Shown here piece by piece: positions 28,313-36,993 of a stretch of DNA of 43,119 nt. Origin of the DNA: Candidatus Taenariivivens baikalensis (lineage in GTDB: Bacteria; Omnitrophota; Omnitrophia; Omnitrophales; Aquincolibacteriaceae). Within the stretch, counting starts at the first letter, position 1; every line of letters begins with the position of its first letter. The stretch covers positions 1 through 43,119 of the forward strand of contig SICL01000014.1 of NCBI GenBank assembly GCA_009691445.1, written 5' to 3'. A program made the position numbers and the translations under genes. The notes under the pieces are model-generated. The model ran no database searches and had not been told where the DNA came from. It saw only the letters and a program-made list of their open reading frames with translations.

Positions 28313-28885
28313 TCAGGCTCGTCCCGCCACTTCTCCGGTCTGGGTGTTGACCTTTACCTTGTCGCCTTGTTCGATATACATCGGAACGCGGACGGAAATT
28401 CCTGTTTCAAGCTCCGCCACTTTGGTGACATTGCCGGAAGCCGTGGCGCCCTTAATCACGGGTTCGGTGGTGATCACCTGAAGTTCTACATAAACCGGGA
28501 GAGACAATGAAATGTAGGCGCCGTTATATTTCACAGCTTTGATTTCAACCCCTTCCTTAATGTAGCCTTTGAGATCACCGAGTTTTTCAAAGCTCAGGGA
28601 AAATTGTTCATAGGAAGTGTCGTCCATGAAATGATAGGTCGTGTCTTCCGAATAAAGGAAAGAGGCTGGGGTTTCTTCAACGTCCGGCACCGTAAAGCGT
28701 TCACTTGTCTTGAAATTTTTTTCCAGCACTGCGCCATTTAAAAGGTTACGCAGTTTGACGCGCGCCATCGTGGAAGCTCCGCGTGCGCTGGGGGAAGCGT
28801 ACATCACATCCACGATCGAAAATGGCTGGCCTTCAACGGTGATCAGCATTTTCCTTTTCAGGGCATTGGCTTCAATCCATTCCAT
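28313..28885 (-). CDS. efpL: Elongation factor P family, EfpL/YeiP-like loop
   Basis: YASPSARGASTMARVKLRNLLNG at the loop region; ending ...VSVRVPMYIEQGDKVKVNTQTGEVAGRA-type OB fold (sequence reads ISVRVPMYIEQGDKVKVNTQTGEVAGRA). Confidence 0.88.
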   Translation of the reverse strand: MEWIEANALKRKMLITVEGQPFSIVDVMYASPSARGASTMARVKLRNLLNGAVLEKNFKTSERFTVPDVEETPASFLYSEDTTYHFMDDTSYEQFSLSFEKLGDLKGYIKEGVEIKAVKYNGAYISLSLPVYVELQVITTEPVIKGATASGNVTKVAELETGISVRVPMYIEQGDKVKVNTQTGEVAGRA

Positions 28886-28974
28886 GAACTATCTCCTGTG
28901 TGAAATCTGAAATCTTTTAACCCCAGACGCTATGTCTTCATTTTTAGATTTAAAATTTAAGATTTTAGATTTCT

Positions 28975-29943
28975 TTATGAATGCGGATGATATGTTTCCC
29001 CGGAAGCGTTCAGAGGATCCACGTGGATAATTGCATTTGAAAGATAACGCAAGTGATCCAGTAGCTCGCGCCGGACTTCCTGAGCGATCTGGTGCGCTTG
29101 TTCGACCGAAAGATCCGAAGCTATCGCAATATTTAGTTCCGCGTGGATACGATGACCGATCCATCGAGCCCGAACCTCTGTGACCTCATGAACCTGCGGC
29201 ACATGGGTGACCGCATGCCGGATCTCATCAATGATTTCCGGCTCCACGCCGTCGAGCAAGCGCGTAAAAACAAGCTTCGCTGAATCCCAGACAATTTTAA
29301 GAATGACCACGGTGATCAGTAAACCGGTCATAGGATCTGCCAGCGGATAACCCATCCAGACGCCTAAAGTGCCTGCTAAAACCGCAAGACTTGTGAATCC
29401 GTCAATGCGCGCGTGATAACCGTCTGCGACCAGGGCAGCGCTTCCAATTTCCTTGCCGACTTTAATTCGAAAAATCGCAACAGCTTCGTTGCCGAGAAAT
29501 CCAATAATGGAAGCGAATATGACGGCTCCCAAATGGGTCATCTTTTGAGGATGGAAAAAACGGTCAATCGATTCGTAACCTGCAACGACGGCGCTTGCGA
29601 GGATCATAAAGACAATGATGACACCGGCGAGATCTTCCACACGGCCGTAACCATAGGTGAAACGTTTGGTGGGTTTCTTCTTAGAAAGACTGAAGGCAAT
29701 TCCGAGGGGGATGGCAGTGGCGGCGTCCCCGATATTATGAATCGTATCCGCTAAAAGGGCGATGCTTCCCGAAAAATAAACGACGATCATTTGCAAAATG
29801 GCTGTCAGGACAAGCACTGCGCAAGATCGCTGGATGGCCCAAAATCCTTGCTCTGTGGCAATCAGGGAAGGGTCGATGGAACCGTGAGTATGATCGTGGC
29901 TGTGATGATTTTTTTCAGGTCCGTGAGGGGCGTGTTCGCGCAT
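28975..29943 (-). CDS. Cation diffusion facilitator (CzcD/ZitB-like)
   Basis: His-rich N-terminus HHSHDHTHGS; ALLADTIHNIGDAATAIPLG (HxxxD) and ALVADGYHARIDGFTSLAVL (DxxHxxxD). Confidence 0.92.
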   Translation of the reverse strand: MREHAPHGPEKNHHSHDHTHGSIDPSLIATEQGFWAIQRSCAVLVLTAILQMIVVYFSGSIALLADTIHNIGDAATAIPLGIAFSLSKKKPTKRFTYGYGRVEDLAGVIIVFMILASAVVAGYESIDRFFHPQKMTHLGAVIFASIIGFLGNEAVAIFRIKVGKEIGSAALVADGYHARIDGFTSLAVLAGTLGVWMGYPLADPMTGLLITVVILKIVWDSAKLVFTRLLDGVEPEIIDEIRHAVTHVPQVHEVTEVRARWIGHRIHAELNIAIASDLSVEQAHQIAQEVRRELLDHLRYLSNAIIHVDPLNASGETYHPHS

Positions 29944-30041
29944 GGCGTAAGATTACTATCTTCAGAGGAAGTTATCAATCCTCTATTTTCTCGAATCGGA
30001 ATTGGGTATGATGGCGCGACGATTAAACGAAGGAGTCAATC

Positions 30042-30677
30042 TTGATCCCCCTTGTGAATAAAAAACTCGAAGATTATGCCCTGGCGCACAGCGCTTCAGA
30101 ATCCAGACTCCTGAAAGATCTGGCGCGCGAAACCTATGCCAAAACGGAAATTCCGCAAATGCAGGTTGGACATTTGGAGGGGAGTTTCCTCCGGATGATC
30201 GTCAAAATCGCGCGCGCTAAAACGATTCTCGAGATCGGAACCTTTACCGGCTACAGCGCGCTTTGTATGGCCGAAGGGCTTTCCGAAGATGGAAAGATCA
30301 TCACCTGCGATATTAATCCTGAAACTTCAATAATCGCTCAAAAATACTGGGCGAAAAGTCCGCATGGAAAAAAGATCCGGCTTTGTCTTGGCCCCGCGGT
30401 TGAAACTCTCAAAAAAATCCATGAGACGATGGATATGGTTTTCATTGATGCGGATAAAGAAAACTATCTCCGCTACTGGGAGCTTTGCCTGCCGAAGGTC
30501 CGCCGGGGAGGTATCCTGCTTGCGGATAACGTGCTTTGGAGCGGCCGGGTTCTGAATCCCAAAAGCGACTCCGATCATGCGATCGTGAAATTCAATCGCC
30601 ACGTGATGAAAGATAAACGTGTCGAAGTTCTAATGCTTCCTCTCCGCGACGGAATTACCCTGGCGTATAAGCGTTAA
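30042..30677 (+). CDS. O-methyltransferase (caffeoyl-CoA OMT family)
   Basis: TILEIGTFTGYSALCMAEGL, MVFIDADKENYLRYWE, GGILLADNVLWSGRV; TTG start with upstream GGAG. Confidence 0.9.
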   Translation: MIPLVNKKLEDYALAHSASESRLLKDLARETYAKTEIPQMQVGHLEGSFLRMIVKIARAKTILEIGTFTGYSALCMAEGLSEDGKIITCDINPETSIIAQKYWAKSPHGKKIRLCLGPAVETLKKIHETMDMVFIDADKENYLRYWELCLPKVRRGGILLADNVLWSGRVLNPKSDSDHAIVKFNRHVMKDKRVEVLMLPLRDGITLAYKR

Positions 30678-30701
30678 AAAGGGGCCACGTGGCCCCTTTT
30701 T
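30676..30701. terminator. Perfect 26-bp palindrome AAAAAGGGGCCACGTGGCCCCTTTTT; bidirectional terminator
   Basis: Lies between convergent CDSs ending at 30677 (+) and 30726 (-). Confidence 0.88.
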
Positions 30702-30725
30702 AAGCCGACAAGCTGTTGGCGCTAA

Positions 30726-31595
30726 TTAGATATCCACTCCAAAGACTTTCCGGATAGCCATTCCGATCACAAAGGTGATTGCGGCAATACTTAGACTTAA
30801 AGCCGCCATTTCAAGAAAGCGTTTTTTGAAATCCAGTCTCTTTGCCACGGAAATATAAAACGTAAAAAAAAGAATGATGAGCAAAGCATTGGCAAGGGCC
30901 AAACCCAAACATAAAAACATATTTGTGAAGAAAAAATAAGGCGACACCAAAATCGCCACGGTCCCTACGTAAGCAAGTCCGGTGTAAATTCCAGCCTTCA
31001 GAGGATTTTTGTCCGCGCCCTCCTGCTTGGTCGACAAATATTCCGAGGAAGCCATTGACATGGAGGCCGCGATTCCGGTGATGAGCCCGACAATCCCGAT
31101 GAGCCGCGTATTTTGTAAAGCCAGGGTAAAACCCGCCAGAGTTGCGGTCAGTTCTACCAGGGCGTCATTGAGGCCGAGCACCACGGAGCTGATATATTTC
31201 AGACGTTCTTCATCGATCAGATCCAGCAGTGCGCGTTCATGCTTTTTTTCAATCTCGGCAATGCTGTCGATATTGGGCACAGCCCCTCGCAAGCTCTCAT
31301 AAAAATCCTGGGCTGAATCTTCTCTGCCTTCCATAAGCTTCAATCCGAAATTGAGTCCGAAGATTCTGGAAATTAAAACGTAGAGGAAGATTTTAAACGG
31401 GTAGGGCTGGACATCGGTACGGGTGATGGCCTTGAAGAATCCATAATGTCCCAATTCTTCGCGGGATATTTCTTCCAGGACCTCAGCGTAGTTTTTCTTT
31501 TTCACGATTCCGGCGAGCCGGTGATAAACGATATGCTCGGTGAGTTCATTTCTTTGAGCGTGCAGGATGCGCGCCTTTAAATGCGGGGTCAACAT
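30726..31595 (-). CDS. Ferritin-like (erythrin) domain fused to a VIT1/CCC1 transporter
   Basis: N-terminal NELTEH...EEISREELGHYGFF helices; C-terminal VLGLNDALVELTATLAGFTLAL...MSMASSEYLSTKQE; ATG at 31595. Confidence 0.82.
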   Translation of the reverse strand: MLTPHLKARILHAQRNELTEHIVYHRLAGIVKKKNYAEVLEEISREELGHYGFFKAITRTDVQPYPFKIFLYVLISRIFGLNFGLKLMEGREDSAQDFYESLRGAVPNIDSIAEIEKKHERALLDLIDEERLKYISSVVLGLNDALVELTATLAGFTLALQNTRLIGIVGLITGIAASMSMASSEYLSTKQEGADKNPLKAGIYTGLAYVGTVAILVSPYFFFTNMFLCLGLALANALLIILFFTFYISVAKRLDFKKRFLEMAALSLSIAAITFVIGMAIRKVFGVDI

Positions 31596-31723
31596 CCGAA
31601 AATTATGCCTCAGTCCCGCTCTTCTGACAAGCGTGAGATACAAAGGACTCCGGCGCTCAGACATCCTCGGGGCCTGAGGGCCTGCGGAACTCGCGTCGCA
31701 CAGGCATTTTCTTTTGTTCTGGA

Positions 31724-32809
31724 TTAAACGATTTTTTTGAGGAGGGGGATTTTTTGGATCAGGAGAACGGCGAGAAAGGAGAGAACAAAGATCGTGGCGG
31801 TGGTGAGCGGAATTGTCATCGCGGGATGGGGCATCGTTGCTTTAAGGACAAAGCCCCATCGGCCTTTGGCGAGCGCTTCAAGAATCATGGGATGGATCAG
31901 ATAAATTCCGAAACTTGCCTTTGAAATACTGAGGATGAAACTTTTTAAGTCGGGAGCCAAATTTTTTTCAAACGCAGGTCCGGCAAATTTGATTAGCAGA
32001 AAAAAGGAAGCGGTATAAATGACAACATTCGGCGCCATATTGTCATAAAGCAGGTTTTGATAGGTGTGGAAATGGCGGCAGAGAACGTAAGTCCCGACTG
32101 CACAGACAAGCAAACTCAAAGTCCAGAGAGCCCAGGCTTTGTTCAAGGATTTCTCTGTCGCATATTGCCTCAAAAAATAACCCAGCACAAAATAACCGAT
32201 AAAACCCTCTGCCGGTTCCACGGGAAGTTTGAGATGAAAGGCTGTGTGCGTGAAAAGTTTTCCCAGAGTTTCCGCGAAAGGTAGAAGGGAACTCACTAAA
32301 AACCACAATGTGAGAAAATAAAAAAGATCCCGGCTGGTGGCATGGGCGGTCAGGATCCGGAAGACCGGCGTAACTAGATAAAGCCCAACCAGAACATAAA
32401 GAAACCACAAATGAAAATGGACTTCGCCGGAGGCTGCTAGTCTCAGCGCTTCAGCGATTCCCAGATCGGGAGCGCGGAAATATTTTTTCCAAAGGAGATA
32501 AAGAAGAGTCCAGGCAATAAAAGGAATTGCGATCCGCTGGAACCGTTTGGTGAAGAAACTGCCGAGACTTTCGGTTTTAGGAAGGAGTAAAGCGCCGCTG
32601 ATCATCACGAAGATGGGTACACAACCGCGTACCAGAGAGTCGTAAAGATTGGCCGCCCACCACCAGCTTTTGGGAACTGCTCCCCATTCTGTGATCACAT
32701 CCGCGGTCACATGAATGACGATGACTCCGATGATCGTGATGGCTCGGAGCATATCCATCCAGAAAAGATTTTCCCGTTCGTCGTGACTTGGAACAGTAGG
32801 AAGTTTCAT
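31724..32809 (-). CDS. Acyltransferase family 3 membrane protein
   Basis: FWMDMLRAITIIGVIVIHV, FHLWFLYVLVGLYLVTPVFR, SFGIYLIHPMILE. Confidence 0.88.
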   Translation of the reverse strand: MKLPTVPSHDERENLFWMDMLRAITIIGVIVIHVTADVITEWGAVPKSWWWAANLYDSLVRGCVPIFVMISGALLLPKTESLGSFFTKRFQRIAIPFIAWTLLYLLWKKYFRAPDLGIAEALRLAASGEVHFHLWFLYVLVGLYLVTPVFRILTAHATSRDLFYFLTLWFLVSSLLPFAETLGKLFTHTAFHLKLPVEPAEGFIGYFVLGYFLRQYATEKSLNKAWALWTLSLLVCAVGTYVLCRHFHTYQNLLYDNMAPNVVIYTASFFLLIKFAGPAFEKNLAPDLKSFILSISKASFGIYLIHPMILEALAKGRWGFVLKATMPHPAMTIPLTTATIFVLSFLAVLLIQKIPLLKKIV

Positions 32810-32840
32810 GGATTAATCAGTACGGATTTTTTATTTAATC

Positions 32841-32990
32841 CTAGAGTTTTTTGGCGGAAATATGTACGACTTTACCGTTTTTCAAAATGATAAGCTTGTC
32901 ATTGCTGGCCCGCCGTTCCTTCACGAGATCTCGAACGGCGTGTTTAAGTGCACGATGTGCTTTTCTCGGAATGCTTTCTTTAGATGCCAT
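32841..32990 (-). CDS. 49-aa small protein beside a zeta-like pseudogene (antitoxin-like partner, tentative)
   Basis: Read manually: MASKESIPRKAHRALKHAVRDLVKERRASNDKLIILKNGKVVHISAKKL*; below the ORF track length cut-off. Confidence 0.55.
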   Translation of the reverse strand: MASKESIPRKAHRALKHAVRDLVKERRASNDKLIILKNGKVVHISAKKL

Positions 32991-33011
32991 GTGTCACCCC
33001 CGCTTGTTGCA

Positions 33012-33467
33012 TCAGTTTAAGGGTTGATAAACATGAAAAAGATTCCACAAACCTCGGATAAAACGTCTCTTCACATCTGACTCTGGAATATCGTGACCGC
33101 CTTTTCGGACTCTGTCGGCAATTCTGGCTAAAGAGATTCTGACATCAGGCAGCCACCGGAAGAATAAATGGAGTTCTTAGCCTGCTCGTTTTGCTCTTTT
33201 AAACCATTCATAATAGCCTTTTCCTGCAAGCGTTGTTTCGAAAGCGAAGTCAGTTTTCCGTCTCAGGCAGTCATTAATTTGTTCAAGGAGTATCTTCCCA
33301 GCTTTGATAGCGACTCTCGAGGGGATAAAGGGAGATAATCCTTTAGCGATCATATCGGCGTTGATGAACTCAAAGCAAGCCACATAATGAGGAAGAAATT
33401 TTTCAGCAAAGGTCGTCTTCCCTGATCCGTTGGGCCCAGCAATCACATAAAGCTTAGGTCTTTTCAT
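33012..33467 (-). pseudogene. Zeta-toxin-like P-loop kinase interrupted by one in-frame TAA
   Basis: Intact part MKRPKLYVIAGPNGSGKTTFAEKFLPHY...FAFETTLAGKGYYEWFKRAKRAG*; the same frame continues ELHLFFRWLPDVRISLARIADRVRKGGHDIPESDVKRRFIRGLWNLFHVYQPLN*. Confidence 0.8.
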
Positions 33468-33586
33468 AGGAGCGGAATTATATCATAAAATTCAAGGAGG
33501 TCAGGAGGCGGGACTTTTGCAATAAAAAAGGCGAAGCCGATATGACTCGACTCCGCCATGAACAAGCTTTTTCGGAAGACTGACGC

Positions 33587-33748
33587 TTAGCGTCCGCCGT
33601 CCTTGCGCTTGGAAAAGCAATCTTTGCAATAAACCGGACGGTTTCCGCTCGGCTTGAAGGGAACTTCACATTCTTTCTTGCAATCTTCACAAGTCGCCTT
33701 GTGCATTTCCCTTGGCTGTCCACCGAATCCACCACCTTGATAACCCAT
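33587..33748 (-). CDS. CxxC-x17-CxxC zinc-ribbon-like small protein
   Basis: Read manually: MGYQGGGFGGQPREMHKATCEDCKKECEVPFKPSGNRPVYCKDCFSKRKDGGR*; spacing between CEDC and CKDC is exactly 17. Confidence 0.82.
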   Translation of the reverse strand: MGYQGGGFGGQPREMHKATCEDCKKECEVPFKPSGNRPVYCKDCFSKRKDGGR

Positions 33749-33857
33749 ATTTCCTCCTTGTTAGTTTTGGTAAAAACTTTGCTGTGAAAGTTGATGACGT
33801 TGCGGATTTAAAAAGAATCTTGAGAGGACGGTCATAATCAATATTATTCTCTGACGG

Positions 33858-34292
33858 CTAGGGACGATCTCTTCGCCGGTGATGCGAAAAGGGTTTCTTC
33901 TTTGGATCAAACCCGCGGTTTCCACCACCCTGCGGCTTATCAAAGCGGTTTCCTGGCTGAAAGGATCTTTCTCCTGAGCCATGGGATGGCCGGTCCCGGG
34001 AAAAGCTTCTTTCTCCTGAAGAGTGCGAGGGACGTTCTCGGGAAAAGCCTCTGTCTCGAGGTCCTTGATCGCGTCTTCCTTCATAGGGGCGAGAAGATTG
34101 TCCGGAAGGCCGAAAGGGTCTAGAGAATGATTTTTCTTGAACGGGAGGTCTTTCTTGCGATTGGTTGATAAGAGCGTCTATCTTCTTCTCCAAGAAAAGC
34201 AGTTGCTGCTGCATTTTCTTAAGGAGAGCCAGGACATCTGACTCATCTTGCAGTGGAACGGGAGAAGGGTTAATTTTAGAATCTTCGCTCAT
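33858..34292 (-). CDS. Low-complexity RG/SR-rich disordered protein with N-terminal coiled coil
   Basis: MSEDSKINP...LALLKKMQQQLLFLEKKIDALIN then tandem (G/S)FSR(E/D)RPSHxSGERSF repeats and a HHRRRDRP tail; ATG at 34292. Confidence 0.78.
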   Translation of the reverse strand: MSEDSKINPSPVPLQDESDVLALLKKMQQQLLFLEKKIDALINQSQERPPVQEKSFSRPFRPSGQSSRPYEGRRDQGPRDRGFSRERPSHSSGERSFSRDRPSHGSGERSFQPGNRFDKPQGGGNRGFDPKKKPFSHHRRRDRP

Positions 34293-34406
34293 CAGAACTC
34301 CTTTTTTTCCAAGGGGGATATGTCTCCATGGAAGGTACATGATACAAAACTTGCGCGACAGTATAAGGCTATTTCCCTAAAAAGGGTAATTTATTATTGA
34401 GGCATC

Positions 34407-35024
34407 TTAGGATACAAGAACATGCGTTTTTGTCGTTAAGGCTGTGTCGTCAGTTTTGGAAGGAGCTTGTTTTTTCGAGGAAGGCTGAGTCTCTGAGGGG
34501 GATGAATCTTCCGTGGATTTCGGCTCGTCTGTAAAAATGGAGGAGCGCCGAGTTTGTCCCGAAGCTTTGAAGGTAGAAAGAGAACTCCCAAAGCCCATAT
34601 TATTGAGGGTCGTTACCTTTTGATTCTGGGTGACATTGTCATTGCCGAGTTGTCTTTCCCGCTCTCCTTTCCGGCCGTCACTATCCAGATCCTGTAACGA
34701 GGTTTCTCTCTCCCCAAAGCGCCCGTCTGAATCATTATCTTGATAGCCTTTAAAGGCAGGTTTACTGTCGTATTGGAGCACCGTCGAACGCTCACTGGTG
34801 CCGTCATTCTTTATTTTGTAGGCATTCTGGGTTGTCTTGGGTTTTGAACTTTGAAGCGTTGAGACCTTGGCGGTCGATGAGGTCTGCTGATTATCGGTGT
34901 CTGTTGATAGGGCGGATACAGCGACTGTCCATAGAAGCATTGTGGAAAGGAAACCACCCAAAACGCTGAGGGCCCAATAGATGTATCGGCCAGGGAAAGA
35001 TGGTTTAGTCCGAAGAGTTTTCAT
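34407..35024 (-). CDS. Hypothetical membrane-anchored protein with DxDSDGRxGERE repeats
   Basis: ATG at 35024; TM GRYIYWALSVLGGFLSTMLLWTVAV; repeats DNDSDGRFGERETSLQDLDSDGRKGERERQL; Ser/Thr-rich tail. Confidence 0.65.
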   Translation of the reverse strand: MKTLRTKPSFPGRYIYWALSVLGGFLSTMLLWTVAVSALSTDTDNQQTSSTAKVSTLQSSKPKTTQNAYKIKNDGTSERSTVLQYDSKPAFKGYQDNDSDGRFGERETSLQDLDSDGRKGERERQLGNDNVTQNQKVTTLNNMGFGSSLSTFKASGQTRRSSIFTDEPKSTEDSSPSETQPSSKKQAPSKTDDTALTTKTHVLVS

Positions 35025-35082
35025 GTCTAAAAGGTACCATTTTTTGATCCCTTTATCAAAGTGAGCCAACGGAGCCTTCATA

Positions 35083-35212
35083 CAGTTGTCATTGCGAGTC
35101 CCGCTGCTTGGCGGAGACGCGGCAATCCCTGGGCACGACACGAGATTGTTTCTCAGCCAGAGGACTGATCCGTCCTTCGGCGGAGCTCCCTTTGGTCGCT
35201 CGCAATGACTGT
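35083..35212. repeat. TCATTGCGAG-type palindromic intergenic repeat
   Basis: ACAG(TTG)TCATTGCGAG at the left and CTCGCAATGACTGT at the right. Confidence 0.8.
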
Positions 35213-35255
35213 ATTAAGTGGTCGGCACCCCGACGGAGCAAAAGAAAAGGGGTGG

Positions 35256-35738
35256 TTATTTTTTTCGAGAACTTTTTTTAACGCCGCCACCTGGCGCGAT
35301 ATGGACAATTTCCTCGACAGTGATCTTAATGATAGCCAGATGATCAGGAAACGCGACTTCGAAATTTTCATGTTTTTTGCTCTGACGGGCTCCCTCGACA
35401 ATGCGTTCCACGGTAAAATGCATTTTTCTTTTCTCTAGGTCTTTTAAGATCTCATCAAATTCATCACCTTTTTCCAAGCTTTGTGCCAACCCCGTCATTT
35501 GGTAACCCATGAGATTGTCGAGATTGAGTATTGAAAATGAAACCTTAGGGTTACTTTTCAAATTTTCAAAAGCTCGGCCCATGACATAATCTGCCAGGTA
35601 GACAGAGTCCCCATCAATCCGGATTAAAAACTTGGGAGCGACATAAGGCTGGTGATTGGAAGCACAAGTTGCCAGATAGACGAATTCCTTTTTTTTTAAA
35701 AAATAATGCAAGTCTTCGGTAATCAGATATTTTTCCAC
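35256..35738 (-). CDS. Pyridoxamine 5'-phosphate oxidase-like FMN-binding protein
   Basis: LKKKEFVYLATCASNHQPYVAPKFLIRIDGDSVYLADYVMGRAFENLKSNPKVSFSI. Confidence 0.82.
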   Translation of the reverse strand: MEKYLITEDLHYFLKKKEFVYLATCASNHQPYVAPKFLIRIDGDSVYLADYVMGRAFENLKSNPKVSFSILNLDNLMGYQMTGLAQSLEKGDEFDEILKDLEKRKMHFTVERIVEGARQSKKHENFEVAFPDHLAIIKITVEEIVHIAPGGGVKKSSRKK

Positions 35739-35813
35739 AAAATTCTCCTCCGGAATTGTCTCCCATTCTGAGTTCTTCGACTGTCACTTCGTTCAGAATG
35801 ACAGATTTCCCAT

Positions 35814-36488
35814 TTACGAAAATCGTGCGTGCTGAATCCGGTTTAAACTCTCTTCCTTGTGCATTCTTTCATCCAAGCCAATTCGTCTAAAGAGATCGGC
35901 GGTGCTTGAAAAATCCCCGTAATCTGCCTTGAAGTCGCTTGCGAACATCTCCGCCTCCAGGGAGGGATTTTCTTTCACGAATTCCATATATTCATGTTCG
36001 GCATGATCTTCAAAGTCAGCATTGAGATCGTAGCTCCACGCAGGCTTGATGACATAAAGCAGCCAGCTCAGATGATAATAAAAGCACGCCATCAACTGAG
36101 GTAATAGGCGGTACATAAAAAAGTTCTCACGAAGTCTTTTTTTATGGATCATTTCTTCCAGAATAAGAAGATGCCATTGCTCATTATCTTGTTGGGTGCG
36201 GGATTCTTTGACGAATTCAAAAACCCGCCGCGCAAAGTGAGGCTGGGCGTAGGTGTGCGTCATGGCAATGTAGGCGACATGTTCCCACGCCTGATAAGGA
36301 ACGCGTGCAATAATTTCCAGGACTGCGAACTTGGAAAGCGCTCGTTTCTTGCCGTAGACCTGGTCCATCAGAAAAAAAAGAAGACCGGCCGCGGAACCGT
36401 ATTTTCTTCGCGGAGCACTGAGAGTTTTCTGCTGCTCTTCTTTAAGGAAGGCCGGGCTATTTTTTGTTGAAGCAGGGGATGATGTCAT
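35814..36488 (-). CDS. Divergent alternative oxidase (AOX/PTOX)-like diiron protein
   Basis: Motif order WEHVAYI, DNEQWHLLILEEMI, FEDHAEHEYMEF, GLDERMHKEES resembles AOX/PTOX iron-ligand helices; ATG at 36488. Confidence 0.6.
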   Translation of the reverse strand: MTSSPASTKNSPAFLKEEQQKTLSAPRRKYGSAAGLLFFLMDQVYGKKRALSKFAVLEIIARVPYQAWEHVAYIAMTHTYAQPHFARRVFEFVKESRTQQDNEQWHLLILEEMIHKKRLRENFFMYRLLPQLMACFYYHLSWLLYVIKPAWSYDLNADFEDHAEHEYMEFVKENPSLEAEMFASDFKADYGDFSSTADLFRRIGLDERMHKEESLNRIQHARFS

Positions 36489-36496
36489 AACGGTTT

Positions 36497-36985
36497 TTAA
36501 CGATTCTCTAACTTCAGTAATTTTTGTTTGCGAGCCGGATCCCACCGGTAGCCGCCCACGCCGCCGGCTTTGGGAACGATTCGGTGGCAGGGGATGACGA
36601 GTGCAACCGGATTTGTAGCGCAGGCTCGGGCCACGGCTCGAATTGCGGAAGGACGACCGATGGCCTTTGCTGCTTCCGAATAATGGTAAGTCTTTCCCGA
36701 AGGAATGGTACGTAGCCACTCCCAGACCCGTTTTTGAAATACCGTTGCCTGCACATCGTAGGGAAGTAGGGGCCAAGGTTTGCGGCCCTCAAGATAATCG
36801 ATCAGCGCCTGGGTCCGCTTCTTTAAATAGTGATCATTGCGAGCCGACTTCGAAGCGCCAAATTCTTTGTTGAACTCACGTTCTAATTGTTTCTTGTCAT
36901 CTCCGAGCCGAGCCGTACAGAGCCCTTTTTTAGTTGCAGCCAAAAGCAAGTAACCCAAAGGGGAATTCGTGATCGTATAAACCAT
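36497..36985 (-). CDS. ogt: Methylated-DNA-protein-cysteine methyltransferase
   Basis: Active site PVALVIPCHRIVPKAGGVGGYRW; TVFQKRVWEWLRTIPSGKTYHYSEAAKAIG. Confidence 0.93.
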   Translation of the reverse strand: MVYTITNSPLGYLLLAATKKGLCTARLGDDKKQLEREFNKEFGASKSARNDHYLKKRTQALIDYLEGRKPWPLLPYDVQATVFQKRVWEWLRTIPSGKTYHYSEAAKAIGRPSAIRAVARACATNPVALVIPCHRIVPKAGGVGGYRWDPARKQKLLKLENR

Positions 36986-36993
36986 GGGGATCT

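Noticed and set aside
33478-33735. 85-aa minus-strand ORF in the track
   Set aside because: It is a wrong frame over the CxxC-x17-CxxC gene (33587-33748), which has the motif and a good start.
33858-34060. RG/SR-rich sequence as a non-coding satellite repeat
   Set aside because: The frame stays open from a plausible ATG with an N-terminal coiled coil, so a disordered protein is the better reading.
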